Source of the DNA: Brachionus plicatilis
Taxonomy: Eukaryota > Rotifera > Eurotatoria > Ploima > Brachionidae
Direction: 5' to 3'
Assembly: GCA_010279815.1 (NCBI GenBank)
Contig: QEOQ01000455.1
Span: 19,211 to 47,531, forward strand
Length of the DNA: 28,321 nucleotides
The notes under the pieces are model-generated. The model ran no database searches. It had not been told where the DNA came from and saw only the letters and a list, made by a program, of their open reading frames with translations. This document shows, one piece after another, positions 8,559 to 19,376 of this stretch. A program made the translations under genes and the position numbers. Every line of letters starts with the position of its first letter. The first letter of the stretch is position 1.

Positions 8559-9600
8559 AATACTAATAAATATTGATATTAACTTTATTTCTCTTGATCA
8601 CAAAGCTATTAATTAGTTTAAAGCTATTAGTAAAGTTTTATTTTCAAATTGTTATTCTAATTAATTTGGTGTCAATTGGACAATAATTATATTTTTACAT
8701 TTTTATGTTTTTTTTTCTTAACAAAAATTAATTGCTACCTTACCATTTCTTCTTTATTTCCTGAAACGTTCACTATCAAAAAATGATGTAGCTGTGATTA
8801 CTCATTTAAAAATATTCTCTAATATTTTTCTATATTTTATTTTAATTGATTTTACTTTAAATTTTTTATTTTAGTTTATTCTTTTATATTTTATTTTTAA
8901 TCTCAAGGATCTTTAGCTCGGCACAGATAAACAAATAAAAGAATAAAAAAAATTTTTATTAAACTGAATAATCAGTTTGATTGAAAAAAAAGTTAAGATT
9001 TTGTGAATGTGTGATACCCAAAGACAACTTCGACTTCGTACAAAATATAATATCTTTAAAACAAAGTAACTTTATAATATTTAAAAGATGTCGCTTTTAA
9101 AAGTTGATTGTGAAAACTTTATTTATTTGTTTAAATTTTTAATATAAATAAATGTACGAGCCAGCTGCCAAAGCAGATATATAAAATATATTCTACTAAC
9201 TGGCAAGTGAAATAAAACAATTTTTGGGTATGATATATGATTTTTTTTAAATTAAAATTAAAATTTTGAAAGTCTGGCTTAAAAAATCGTCCGTCATATA
9301 TGGTATAAAGATTTTGAATTTTAATTTTGTATTGGTATTTAAAAAAATTAAAGATAATTTTTTCATAAAATTATTTCATCAATCTAATCTGAATAACAAA
9401 ATCCTCGAAGCAGCACAAAAAATAAATTTTAATGTTATTAATTAATTGTTAATAAATAATAAATTTCTTTTAAAATTTCTCATGTGACCAAGGTTTTAGC
9501 TACAAAAATAAATGAATTACTTTTCATAAACCAAAGAAATACATTTCTTTATGTTCTTTGTTTTTAAATGAATCAGCAAAATATTAAACAAACTAAAAAA
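8559..9600. other. Intergenic AT-rich stretch without recognised features
   Basis: No coding similarity, terminal repeats or RNA gene recognised. Short GC-richer patches near 8900-8935 and 9155-9215 have no identifiable match within the window. Confidence 0.5.
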
Positions 9601-9603
9601 ACT

Positions 9604-9609
9604 TTTATT
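9604..9609 (-). promoter_or_regulatory. Candidate polyadenylation signal of MARVEL copy 2
   Basis: AATAAA on the minus strand, about 45 bp beyond the stop codon at 9654. In such AT-rich DNA the hexamer is frequent by chance, so position is the only support. Confidence 0.35.
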
Positions 9610-9653
9610 TGTGTAACATTGATTGAAAAAAATAAATAATTTAAATTTTGATA

Positions 9654-10199
9654 TTATGCAGTTGCAGATGAGCCCTGTTGTGCGTTCGATGCCATCGAAA
9701 CTTTGATACCACCTGACTTTTTGATTTGTAAGCCGGTTAGAACAAGTATTACAGCATACAAAACACATGAAATAAAACCAAAAATAGCTGCTACCCAAAA
9801 AGCACCTCTTTTTACCAGAGCACCGTATTTTCCAGCCGTTACTGCAAGTACTATGGAAACAATAAACATGGCTAAAAGCATTATCGCATCCAGGACAGCA
9901 AACTTAAGTAAAAAATTTAGAAAAAATTTTTTATTTTAAACAAAATTTTTTACAATAATAATCCATGGAATAGACGAAATAGCTGGAATTTTAATCAAAT
10001 TTAAAATATTGAGGACTAAAATGATGATTGAAAGGACAAAACCAATGATGGCAAATGCAAGAAAGGCATCACGGTTGGAACGATATCCTGTATTACCAGC
10101 TGCAGCAGCTGATATCCAAGCGGCAAGCAGAACCACAATTATAGCTATTCGCAGAAAGCCTGATTTAGGCGACAGATATTCTTTATTTAACTCTGGCAT
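9654..10199 (-). CDS. MARVEL-domain four-pass membrane protein, copy 2 (two exons)
   Basis: Exon 1 is 9954-10199 (82 codons from the ATG at 10199). Exon 2 is 9654-9902 (82 codons plus stop). The intron is only 51 bp (9903-9953), GTAAAA..CTTAAG, phase 0. The 164-residue product has four membrane segments at about 15-36, 45-70, 77-104 and 112-140. A short Lys/Ser-rich cytosolic-type tail ends QQGSSATA. The IPW motif before helix 3, the Asp in helix 3 (FAVLDAIMLL) and the AAIFGFISC..Y pattern in helix 4 fit the MARVEL family (plasmolipin/CKLF-like), whose members organise lipid-rich membrane or vesicles. No signal peptide is needed. It is intact, with no in-frame stops or odd splice signals, and is probably the functional member here. 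Copy 1 (2363-3108) is a clear paralog with matched exon boundaries. The substrate or partner is unknown. Confidence 0.88.
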
Positions 10200-10955
10200 C
10201 TCAAAATATTTTTCTTTTAGAGCAATTCGTTTCTATTTCTAAAATTATGATTTCAAGTTTTTGCTTTCTTTTTTCTATCTCTCAAAATCGCTAGAGCGTT
10301 CTTTACCTTTTTCTTTAATTAGTTGCATTGTTCAAATTTAGCTAAATTTATTTTCTCATCTCATCTGACGCAATTTACATTGGCGGGTCTTAATTTTCAA
10401 TTTTATCTGCCTTGTATTTTATTTAGACAAATGGTCAGTGATCATTAGGAGACAATTATTTAGGAAATTTGCCATGCATTAAATAGTCATTAATCTCGGG
10501 GTTCCAAGCAGCGATTTCGGAGTGATTTTGCCAATGAGTTGTACACTATTTTTGATTTAATTAAATGTCTCATTTGATGAAGAATAGAACATTTTCATTC
10601 ATAGTTTAATTTTTTTTCATTAAATTAAATGAATAATAGAAATGGTTTTAACTATTGAAAGTATTGTATTCCTGAGTTTAGTTTAAATGAACAATTTACC
10701 TAGAGATTGGAGCTATTATTGTATAACCAGATCAGATACCATTGTTCTTTTAATGGAAATTCTTAGATCTTTAAACCAAATTAGATTTTTTCATTCAAAT
10801 ACAAGAATTTTTTCGTTGGAGCTCAAGTCTGAAAAAATTGGAAATTCTTAAAAAAAAAAGTTTTCTGTTTACCTAAAGTTTTAAATTTTTGCGAAAATTG
10901 AAATTTCTAATATTTTTAAAGCCTAAACTCTACTGACCCTCAAATGATCTTCATT
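10200..10955. other. 5' flank of MARVEL copy 2, no gene recognised
   Basis: AT-rich DNA upstream of the gene at 9654-10199. It should contain its promoter and 5' UTR, but I see no distinctive element. No coding similarity found. Confidence 0.5.
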
Positions 10956-10963
10956 TTTCTTGT

Positions 10964-11119
10964 CAGAGTTGTTTAAAAGTTACAAGTCTCAAGTCAAGTC
11001 TAAGTCAAGTTTTTTTTTTTTTTTTTTTTTTCTTCAAAAGTCCGACCAAAGACTTAAATTTATTTATTCCAAAAAAAAGTCCAAGTTAGACTTTTTTTTG
11101 GGACTTTTAAACAACTCTG
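10964..11119. mobile_element. hAT-type MITE, 156 bp, with perfect 8-bp target duplication
   Basis: Terminal inverted repeats CAGAGTTGTTTAAAAGT (10964-10980) and their exact complement (11103-11119) are flanked by TTTCTTGT at 10956-10963 and 11120-11127. The 8-bp duplication and CAG start are typical of hAT elements. The interior has repeated CAAGTC/AAGTCT blocks and a T22 run (11010-11031) and codes for nothing. Confidence 0.9.
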
Positions 11120-11127
11120 TTTCTTGT

Positions 11128-11895
11128 AATGAATTTAACAAGTTTTCTATGAATATGCCTTGTTTTTGTTGAGATAACTAAATTTAAAGAAAGTGGAGAT
11201 AGTAGGAGTCAAGTTTTAAAAATATTTTAAAATTAAATTTTCGCAAAAAATTTAATTTTCAAAAAGTACAGAAAATTTTAATACTAACTGTATGTGTAAA
11301 AAATTGGGCTTAGTGTTATCTTAGTGTTATCAAAAATTGGGCAAATCAAACTAAAACTATAAAATAAATTTTATTTTTTTAATAGAATTAGTGCAGAGGT
11401 AAATTTTTGGTTTTAACAAACTTTGTTAAATCTAAAGGTAAAATCTGCAGAAAATTATCCAGTTAAAATAGCATCATTTGGATGGTGTGCACTCTGCAAT
11501 GTGCATTTTGATATTGCAGAGTTTATTTTTTTATTAAACATAGTATGTTAAATCCAAAAATGTATTTCTGCATTATTTCTATTAAGAATTAAAATTTATT
11601 TATTAGTTTTAGTTTGATTTGATTTGAAGTTGTGAAGTCCATTTAAATTCGGCAAAAAATTGAATAACTTTTTACTAAAATAGATAATTTAGTTAATATT
11701 TAAGCAACATTGCTTAAACTGAATCAAATGTCGGCAAAAACTCGGCAAAGTAATTGCACAATTGATTAGGATACTTTTAGATGGCCTGGAAAATGCAGAA
11801 AATTGCAAAGTATTTTGCAGACTTAAATTAAATTTATTTGAAATCAGACATTTTACAGAATTAAATTATCTCTTTTATTAAAAAAGTTATTCAAG
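11128..11895. other. Spacer with scattered TGCAGA/CTCTGCAA motifs
   Basis: No gene. Motifs such as CTGCAGAAAATT, ACTCTGCAATGTGCATTTTG and GATATTGCAGAG at 11445-11530 and 11795-11825 resemble those at 20740-20850 and 24000-24130. They may be remains of one decayed repeat family. Confidence 0.4.
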
Positions 11896-11897
11896 TA

Positions 11898-12845
11898 AAG
11901 TTCACGAAATTCAAAACTTTAGTGCTATCTGAATTTCACATTTTTGACTCAAAATTCGTTTTCTTTTTTTTAGGGTCTCGAGGGCGTAGATTACGAATTT
12001 AAAAAAAAAAAAAATTTTTTTGGGGGGAGCTAAAAAAAAATTTTTTACACCCAAGGTTCCAAAAATAGCAAGCCCTTTAAAAAGTTGTTGTTCTTTAAGA
12101 CTCAAAATCTCAAAGATAAAACTTAAATATACTAAAAAAGTAAATATATTCTGAAAGAGCATAAAATTCTCTACATGCTAATGTAATTTAGAAAAAAAGG
12201 GTGTGGCGGTTTTTGTTGGCAAAAAAAAGAAAAAAATTTGTTTTTTCTGGTTTAAATCGTATCTCCTCCGAGGGATCAATTATGACCCAAAAATACAGAC
12301 CAAATTCTGAACAAATCAATGGTATAACTTTTTTAATTTATGGCTTTATTTTTCTAAAAAAATCTCTTCAAATCATGCGATTTTTAACAAATTTGTATAT
12401 TAATATTCTATTGATATTTTTTTTTAATTTTAGTAAAAACTCCCTAAGTATAAATGAAATTTCGTGAAAAATGCCTAAAAAATCAAAATATAATCAATCT
12501 CGTGTTAATCTGATGAATCGGAAAATGAAGACTTTTTCCCAGAAGAAGAGATGGTGACCGTATATAAATGGCCGAAAACTCCTAAGTTACTAACACGAGA
12601 TTGATTATATTTTGATTTTTAGCCTTTTTTCACGAAATTTTATTTATACTTAGGTAAGTTTTTACTAAAATTAAAAAAAATATATCAATAGAATATTAAT
12701 ATACAAATTTGTTAAAAGTTAAAAAAAATTTCTTTTAGCTCCCCCCAAATAATTTTTTTATGGGTTTTTCGAGGGCGTAGATTACGAATTCTGAGTCAAA
12801 AATGTGAAATTCAGATAGCACTAAAGTTTTGAATTTCGTGAGCTT
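11898..12845. mobile_element. Palindromic TA-flanked element, copy B (complete, 948 bp)
   Basis: The outer terminal repeats of 61 bp (11898-11958 and 12785-12845) differ at two positions; each begins AAG[T/C]TCACGAAATTC and lies next to TA (11896-11897, 12846-12847). Further paired blocks follow inward: TTTTGGGGGGAGCTAAAA / TTTTAGCTCCCCCC, then an inner pair 12431-12507 / 12591-12670 around an 83-bp loop. The whole element can fold into one long hairpin; the right arm is shorter because of internal deletion. TA flanks suggest a Tc1/mariner-type mover. A possible coding relic starts at ATG 12471 (MPKKSKYNQSRV) and, after one frame change, continues as ESENEDFFPEEEMVTVYKW up to about 12600. No catalytic motif is seen. 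Confidence 0.8.
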
Positions 12846-12847
12846 TA

Positions 12848-13619
12848 TTTGCCTAATTGAAATGAACTCCACAACCCCATAGCATTTGAATTTACTGTTA
12901 AATAGATTATTATTTCGTTTAATGAAATCAAAAAAAAAATTACCTTTTGTAAAAGTTCTCTATAGTTTTCATGACGTATTTTTTGAAAATTTTCTAGCAT
13001 CATCATACTTTAAGAAAAACTGTTAAATTTTCCACCGTGAAGCTAAAAAGGGTAGAATTTTTTTTTATGAAGTGTCAATTGATAGAAAGAAAATCTAGAA
13101 AATTTATATTTTATTAAATATAGAATCAATTTATAATAAAAAAAGAAGGATAGAAAAAAATGCAGAATATAAATTAATAAACAATATAAAAAATATGGAA
13201 ATAAATTAATCGATTAAATAGTTTTTTAATTGAATAATTATTCTTGTGCTTTATCGTCCAATTAATGATACCATTTAAAAACAAATTCAAATTTAATACA
13301 TTGTTTTATAATTCTTGTTTGATCTTAATTTATTTATTAGAGGCGAAGAATTGTCCTTATTTAAAATAATATCAATAGCTTAATTTAGTTCTAAAATATA
13401 AATTTTGACACTCAGTTATTGTTGTAAAATAACTTTAAAAAAATTCTATCTATTTAAATTTCTTTATTAATTTTTTTTCTCGGTTTTATTTTGTTTAGTT
13501 GCAATTCTTTATTTTTTCTAAATTTCAGATTCTTTATTTTTTTCTATCTTTTGATAGTTCACCCAAAAAAGTTATATTTATATAAACAACACTAAATATT
13601 TATAATACGTATGTTAGGC
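12848..13619. other. AT-rich spacer, nothing recognised
   Basis: No open frame of note, no inverted repeats that I could pair, and no protein similarity. Confidence 0.5.
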
Positions 13620-13663
13620 TCCCTGAGATACCATCGGTCTCTGTATTATTATTATTATTATAT
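13620..13663 (+). repeat. Short hairpin motif followed by (ATT)n
   Basis: CCCTGAGATACCATCGGTCT then CTG and a perfect TAT/ATT microsatellite of about six units. A GC-rich mini-hairpin (GAG..ACC atc GGTCTC) directly before a trinucleotide run is a common form for the 3' end of some LINEs. No LINE coding sequence is adjacent, so this may be a very short 5'-truncated insertion. Confidence 0.4.
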
Positions 13664-13865
13664 TTGAGTTTCAAACGTTTTATTGATTAAAAATTATTGA
13701 TTTGAGAATTAAATCTTATTGTACAATAATTGTTATTAAATAGTAAGTAAGAATTGTCAGACATATCGTAAATTGCTACAAAAATATAAATTATAAATTA
13801 TAAACTAGTTATATTTAAATTTTAAAGTTTCAAAAAAAAACATGAAAAAAAAGAGAATTTTTATC

Positions 13866-14371
13866 NNNNNNNNNNNNNNNNNNNNNNNNNNNNNNNNNNN
13901 NNNNNNNNNNNNNNNNNNNNNNNNNNNNNNNNNNNNNNNNNNNNNNNNNNNNNNNNNNNNNNNNNNNNNNNNNNNNNNNNNNNNNNNNNNNNNNNNNNNN
14001 NNNNNNNNNNNNNNNNNNNNNNNNNNNNNNNNNNNNNNNNNNNNNNNNNNNNNNNNNNNNNNNNNNNNNNNNNNNNNNNNNNNNNNNNNNNNNNNNNNNN
14101 NNNNNNNNNNNNNNNNNNNNNNNNNNNNNNNNNNNNNNNNNNNNNNNNNNNNNNNNNNNNNNNNNNNNNNNNNNNNNNNNNNNNNNNNNNNNNNNNNNNN
14201 NNNNNNNNNNNNNNNNNNNNNNNNNNNNNNNNNNNNNNNNNNNNNNNNNNNNNNNNNNNNNNNNNNNNNNNNNNNNNNNNNNNNNNNNNNNNNNNNNNNN
14301 NNNNNNNNNNNNNNNNNNNNNNNNNNNNNNNNNNNNNNNNNNNNNNNNNNNNNNNNNNNNNNNNNNNNNNN
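13866..14371. other. Assembly gap (506 N)
   Basis: Unsequenced; any open frame drawn across it is artificial. Confidence 1.
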
Positions 14372-15080
14372 ATTTTTTTAAATTACTTCGTTTTTAATTA
14401 AATAATGAACTAAAATAAAAAAAAAAGTGATCAAGTATCAAGCATTTATTTAATTATTTCAAAAAAAATATTTAGCTAAAAATAAAAATTGTATTAAAAA
14501 AGAAAAAGAATTCATAAGTCTAGCAAAATTGTCTTCTAGTTTGTTAAAGATAGTAGTAACAGAGTCTAATTACTTTTCTTGGTCAGCAAATGAGTCGTTT
14601 TTCTAGTGGGGCTATCATAAAAGAAAAAAGCAATCATGTGTTAAATAAAATAATTTTTTTTATTTAACTATCAACCGAATCAAATGGGGTTCAAGAAATT
14701 AAATGAGTTTTAAAACAACTCAAACCAAGCTACGTATCCAGAGTGTGGTAAATTATGCAGAATTGTCGTGGTGTCAATAAGGCTAGATCTTATATTTACT
14801 TGACTAAATTAAAAATGACTTTTAGTTTTTACAATTTTCTGATTTCTTTTTTAAAAGAAAACCTTATAAAAATGTTGTTAAAAAAAAATTGAAAATCAAA
14901 ATGTTTACATATTCGGAAGTGTTCAATTCGATATAATCGGATAGACCAAATATTTTCTTTTATTAATTATTTAATTTTTTTTTTAAAAGAATAATTAATG
15001 ATTTTTTTTGCGAAAATACTTTTGAAATATTTTTTAGAAAAAAAATATTTTTGGAGAAGAATTTTTGGATCTATTGTATT
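14372..15080. other. AT-rich spacer after the gap
   Basis: No supported gene. A short frame from ATG 14755 reads MQNCRGVNKARSYIYLTKLK. It faintly recalls the WNCRG start of LINE endonucleases, but the similarity is too short to call. Confidence 0.4.
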
Positions 15081-15092
15081 ATGTGACCAAAG

Positions 15093-15542
15093 AATCGTAC
15101 CAAAATAGGTGATCAAAGAAGAGTTTTTCATTAGATATTAAAATTAATCTTTGAATTAATATAAATAATTTTAATGTAACATGCTTTATATGATGTGTAG
15201 ATTTAAAAAAAAAGAATAAATTTTTTATTTCGAAAATATTCGTAGGAAAGATCGAACTTTTCATTTAGTTACTTATTTGGAATTTAATATCTGAATTTCT
15301 TTTTTAAATTTTATTCTTAATTTTGAACGCTGGATACAAATACTTTTGAAATAAAAATTTCAAATAAACTCTACAAAAAATCAGTTCACAAATTTAAATT
15401 TTAAAAATCAATTTTATCAATGGATTTAATTATTTTTTAAATCAACATAACATGCAAAGAAGTTTACATAAAAATTATTCAAATTAATTAAACTCTTCGA
15501 AATGAAATGATATTTTGAATTGATCTTCAACTTCAAGATTCC
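15093..15542. mobile_element. hAT-like foldback MITE family, copy 3 (eroded left end)
   Basis: The right end (GAATTGATCTTCAACTTCAAG to 15542) and long interior blocks match the copies at 17451-17981 and 23810-24301. The interior includes TTAGATATTAAAATTAATCT, TTTAGTTACTTATTTGGAATT and CAAATACTTTTGAAAT. The left terminus is altered (AATCGTACCAAAATAGGTGATC). Flanks GACCAAAG (15085-15092) and GACCAAGC (15543-15550) may be a decayed 8-bp duplication. Confidence 0.65.
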
Positions 15543-15550
15543 GACCAAGC

Positions 15551-16400
15551 CTGGTCACTAATTTTCTAGGATTTCGAATAACATATAAAATATTAAAATA
15601 TATTTTTATATTAAATTTGACAGTTTAAAAATAGTTAAACCCTTTTTTAAATAATTTTTGATTAATTTTTGGTTACCAGTTTCAAGGACAAGAAAAACTC
15701 TTAAAAGAATGAGACCGACTAGAAATTAAAAAAAATTAATTATATTAATAAATTTTTTAGTACTATTTAATAAATGGCAATTAATTTTTTTGCTATTAAT
15801 ATTTAAATAAAATTTTGTTAAGCAGGTAAATAATTATGGAAATATTATTCTCTCTAATTAATCATTCCCTTTGTCATTATTTTTCTTTGTAATAGAAATT
15901 TGTGACCACTTGTCAATTTCTTTACTAAAGCCTTTTTTTGAACGAAAAGATAAAGATTTAGATTTAAATTATTTTTGCAGAATTACTTAATTTTTTGCCT
16001 CTTTTCTAATTCAAGAATTCTTAATTGGCTTGAGATATTTTTTAAATTCGCTCTTAACTTAATCATTAAAGATTTTTAAGTACATTTAAACAATAATCCC
16101 ATCATTATTTGCAAGACATAATTTAAATAAAATATAAAATAATTTTTTTCTTCATTTCATGTGATAGATAAATTTGTTTTAAAATCGAGAAAAATATTTA
16201 TTTAAAAAATGACAGAAAAAATAATTTAAAAAGTGAGTTTTAAATTTTAGCTTTAGAAATTATGTAACTCTTAAAAAATAATTGAATAGAGTTTATGATA
16301 TTGAGAACAAAAATATTGCAAAAATAAACTTCGTCAAAAATTACTTGAAGCGTAGATAAAATAAGTTAAATATTTAAAATAAAAATAAAAAAAAAATTTT
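15551..16400. other. AT-rich spacer, nothing recognised
   Basis: No coding similarity, RNA gene or clear element boundary seen. Confidence 0.5.
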
Positions 16401-16647
16401 ATTTTACAATGTGGCACGAGCTAAAAATTGTTTTGTATCCATGTCTGGACCCGATTCTTAGAATTCAAGTTAAAAATGATAAAATCGTCGAGGTAATTTT
16501 AATTAAAACTCGAATTTTATCAGATGTTTATTTTAAAATAAAAAGGATCACGGAATTAAAGACCTGGCTGCGACTTGGTGCTGTCCATGTCTGAAGTCTT
16601 GTCATATGAAATCTGATGACTAATTTAAATTTTTTTCATAATTTCTG

Positions 16648-16770
16648 CAGAGAATTTTTTGATAAATTTGCTCAAACTTTCAAATATGTTTTTAATTTTC
16701 TCCTGTTTGCCAGCAATGATTTGTGAGCAACTTCGAATATTTGAATAAAAAGGCTATTCATTAGCAAAAA
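16648..16770 (-). pseudogene. Fragment of a MARVEL second exon, copy 4
   Basis: Read from 16770 the sequence gives FLLMNSLFIQIFEVAHKSLL, then RRKLKTYLKV, an in-frame TGA and ANLSKNS. It aligns position by position with the end of the exon at 22299-22562 (FLSCIAYFIQISVVVYKSVM, then KWKQLKTYLKDKANPAKNS). The TGA stands where the other copy has the Lys codon AAA. The first half of the exon, including the third membrane helix, is not found upstream. It is a decayed duplicate, same strand as copies 2 and 3. Confidence 0.75.
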
Positions 16771-16776
16771 AATAAC

Positions 16777-17450
16777 ATTTTCATTTTAATTTAAATGTAT
16801 TTTACAAGTTATTAAATTTTAATCAAATAAACTTTTCTATGCATCAAGTTTCAAAATTAAGAATTTTTTAAAATTTTTTATATTAAAAAACCAATATATT
16901 TTTTCAACATGAACTGACTTAATAAAATCGACTCTATCTTAAAATAACAATCAAAAAATTAGCATGAGCAATTAAGCGCAATCAAAAAAGAAAAAAAGAT
17001 TAATTAATTTTTATAAATAGCAATTAAGAGGAAAAAAATATCAAAAAAAAAATCAAAATTCTGATCTTGTGATTTCAAAAGAAGTAGTGGCTATATTGCC
17101 ATCATAAGGTTCATATTTCGTGGGGACCTGGCACAATGCATTTTGCAATATGCTTATTAGACATCCCTCTGTGTACACTTTAGTAGACGTGTTCCGTAAA
17201 GAACAAAAAAATCTGAAGAAAATATATAGTCAAATTAGAATCTGGAATTTGATATAAACGTAAGCCAAAGAACATTCTTTTGGATGAAAGAATTAATGAG
17301 ATAGTCAAACTTATTCATTAGATACCTTTGATAAATTTTATGATAACTTATCTTCAATATTAGACTATTAAATTTTTTTCCAAGGTAGAGATTTTTTTTT
17401 AACTTTTTTTTTCAAGGTAAAAGCTTGCTAATTTAATTGGTGCCATTTTT
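16777..17450. other. Spacer with one GC-richer unexplained block
   Basis: AT-rich apart from 17090-17215, which is less AT-rich (ATTTCGTGGGGACCTGGCAC, then TAGTAGACGTGTTCCG). The minus strand there reads MSNKHIAKCIVPGPHEI, open for only about 22 codons. I cannot identify it. Confidence 0.4.
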
Positions 17451-17981
17451 GGCATCTTGAAGTTGATGATCAATTCAAAATATCATTTCAATTCAAAAAG
17501 TTTGTCTTTAGATATTAAACTTAATCTTTGATTTTATTTAAATAATTCTTATGTAACATTATTTACATTCAATGTAGATTTAGAAAATAAAAAAAAAAAA
17601 TTAAAAAACATTTTCTTAGTTCATTGATAATCGATTTTCTATTTAGTTAGAAGTTTTATTTTCATTTTATTACTAATTCGGAATTTTTTATTTGAATTTT
17701 TTTTTAAATTTAATTGTGAATACTAACACAAATATTTTTGAAATACAAAAATCTTAAAAGACTTTACAAAAAATCCGTTAATACATTTAAATATTAAAAT
17801 CGATTATCAATGAACTGAGAAAATGTTTTTTCAATTTTTTTTTATTTTCTAAATCTACATTGAATGTAAATCATGTTACATAAGAATTATTTAAATAAAA
17901 TCAATGATTAAGTTTAATATCTAAAGACAAACTTTTTGAATTGAAATGATATTTTGAATTGATCATCAACTTCAAGATACC
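17451..17981. mobile_element. hAT-like foldback MITE family, copy 1 (531 bp, 8-bp duplication)
   Basis: Inverted arms of about 185 bp (17451-17640 and 17796-17981) start GGCATCTTGAAGTTGATGAT on the left and GGTATCTTGAAGTTGATGAT on the right (minus strand). They are flanked by perfect CCATTTTT duplications at 17443-17450 and 17982-17989. There is no coding capacity. The 8-bp duplication points to a hAT-type transposase acting in trans. Confidence 0.9.
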
Positions 17982-18026
17982 CCATTTTTAGCTATTTTAA
18001 TAAGTGATATCACATTTTTTTGCTCA

Positions 18027-18540
18027 ATTTATTTATTGAATTGAATTAACCTCCTTTAAGGAGAAGTAAAAAAATAAAAAATAAATAAAAAATAAAAAAT
18101 AAATTTTTTTGTGTTTTTTTAAAAAATGAAAAATTATTACCTAAAAATAAAATTATAAAAATAAAAAAGGAATGTCAGTTCGAAAATAGAAAAAGGCATG
18201 AAAGTTAGAAAGCAAGAAAACTTGGACCAAAATTCATGAATTTCTTTTATTTTGAATTAGCTCATTTAGGAGAGTTCTGTAATGTTTAAATTTTAAATTG
18301 CAAAGACATAACCAAAATGAATGAATTTTGGTCCAAATTATCTTGCTTTCTAACTTTCATGCCTTTTTCTATTTTCGAACTAACATTCCTTTTTTATTTT
18401 TGTAATTTTATTTTTAGGTAATAATTTTTCATTTTTTAAAAAAAAACACAAAAACACAAAAAAAAAAATTTTTATCTTTATTTTCTTTTACTTCTCCTTA
18501 AAGGAGGTTAATTCAATTCAATAAATAAATAAATAAATAA
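18027..18540. repeat. Large inverted duplication of a LINE 3' tail plus flank
   Basis: Arms 18027-18240 and 18320-18540 are inverted copies of about 215 bp around a ~79-bp spacer. The outer part (ATTTATTTATTGAATTGAAT, AACCTCCTTTAAGGAGAAG) is the 3' tail of the LINE whose coding relic ends here. The inner part (GAATGTCAGTTCGAAAATAG, GGCATGAAAGTTAGAAAGC) is duplicated with it. The tail holds the small hairpin CTCCTTTAAGGAG. Confidence 0.75.
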
Positions 18541-19376
18541 CCAAAATGAATCAAATATGCCATCATTACAAATCAGATTGATTTTAAGATTTTCTCTAAG
18601 TTGGTTTATATTTACTGTAATTTTTGAGGTTTCAATTTTAAAGTACTTGGAAATAAGTACTAAGTCGGAGGAAAAAGATTTATTAGAGGGGGGATCACTT
18701 AGCATAGATTTTAAAAATTCTAATGAGAGATAATTATGTTTAATTGTATTAATAAAAGTAAGTTTTGAAAATAAATAAAGTTCATCAAAGTTGAATACTT
18801 TCAGTACTTTTAAGACTCGTGGAATGTTACAGTAAGGTTTAAAAGCAAACATTTGTCTAATTAAGTTGTTTTGTAATTTATTTAATGAATTTTTTGTGGT
18901 CGATTTAAGAGTGAGAGCCTCAATGTGAATTTAGATAAATAATTTGTTTTGTATATAAATGTTTTGAATTAAGGTAAAGAGGTAGGACTATTTTTAGGCT
19001 GAAGATACGAAATTCCAAAAAAGCTGCTCAGAACTTTTTTAAAATTTATAACTGCCTGTTACGGTCAAGATTTAAATCTATAATGAATCCCAAGTATTCT
19101 GTCTGATTTGCTTCTTTAAGTTCGGATCCATTTAGGTGAAATACTGAATTAAATAACTGAATGCCAAAGATAACAATTTTGTTTTATTAGGCTTAAATTT
19201 TATTCTCCATTTATTCCCATAAGATCCACAAATTTCTAAAAGCATTTGTAAATGAGAGTCAACTGGGCTTATTAAGATTATATCATCTGCGTAGACAAAG
19301 ATAGAAACATAAAGATTTTTATAAAGAGCTCCAAGCTCATTGTTAAGGCATTCTACTATAAGATCATCAATATATA
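18541..19376 (-). pseudogene. Decayed CR1-like LINE reverse transcriptase
   Basis: From 19376 the frame reads YIDDLIVECLNNELG, then YVSIFVYADDIILISP with the catalytic YADD of reverse transcriptase, and on to NKTKL near 19175. A frameshift follows, then HLNGSELKEANQTEYLGFII in another frame. After several stops the match resumes with EALTLKSTTKNSLNKLQNNL and RQMFAFKPYCNIPRVLKVLK, continuing to about 18541 (CNDGIFDS). This is the C-terminal half of a CR1-like LINE ORF2. The 5' end is cut at the TA where the TACAGTGG repeat begins (19377). The 3' end runs into the inverted tail duplication. A frame of 114 codons from an internal ATG (18852) is only part of this relic and is not a gene. Confidence 0.75.

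Noticed and set aside
10009..10242. Plus-strand frame opposite MARVEL copy 2, and the similar minus-strand frame opposite copy 1 (2317-2544)
   Set aside because: Antisense shadows of the Ala-rich first exon.
12201..12467. 88-codon plus-strand frame in palindromic element copy B
   Set aside because: Not kept open in the related copy, low complexity, and no motif.
13842..14381. Long open frame across the gap
   Set aside because: It consists almost wholly of N; only a few real codons flank it.
14737..14900. Possible LINE endonuclease start (MQNCRGVNKARSY)
   Set aside because: Only about five residues fit the motif, and the frame closes after 48 codons with low-complexity sequence.
16409..16594. 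61-codon frame starting MWHELKIVLYPCLDPIL
   Set aside because: No family match, no splice or repeat support. It is bounded by a near-repeat (TCCATGTCTG at 16439 and 16583), so it may be a repeat fragment.
18508..18852. 114-codon frame as a gene
   Set aside because: It starts at an internal Met of the decayed LINE, and its last residues are translated tail repeat.
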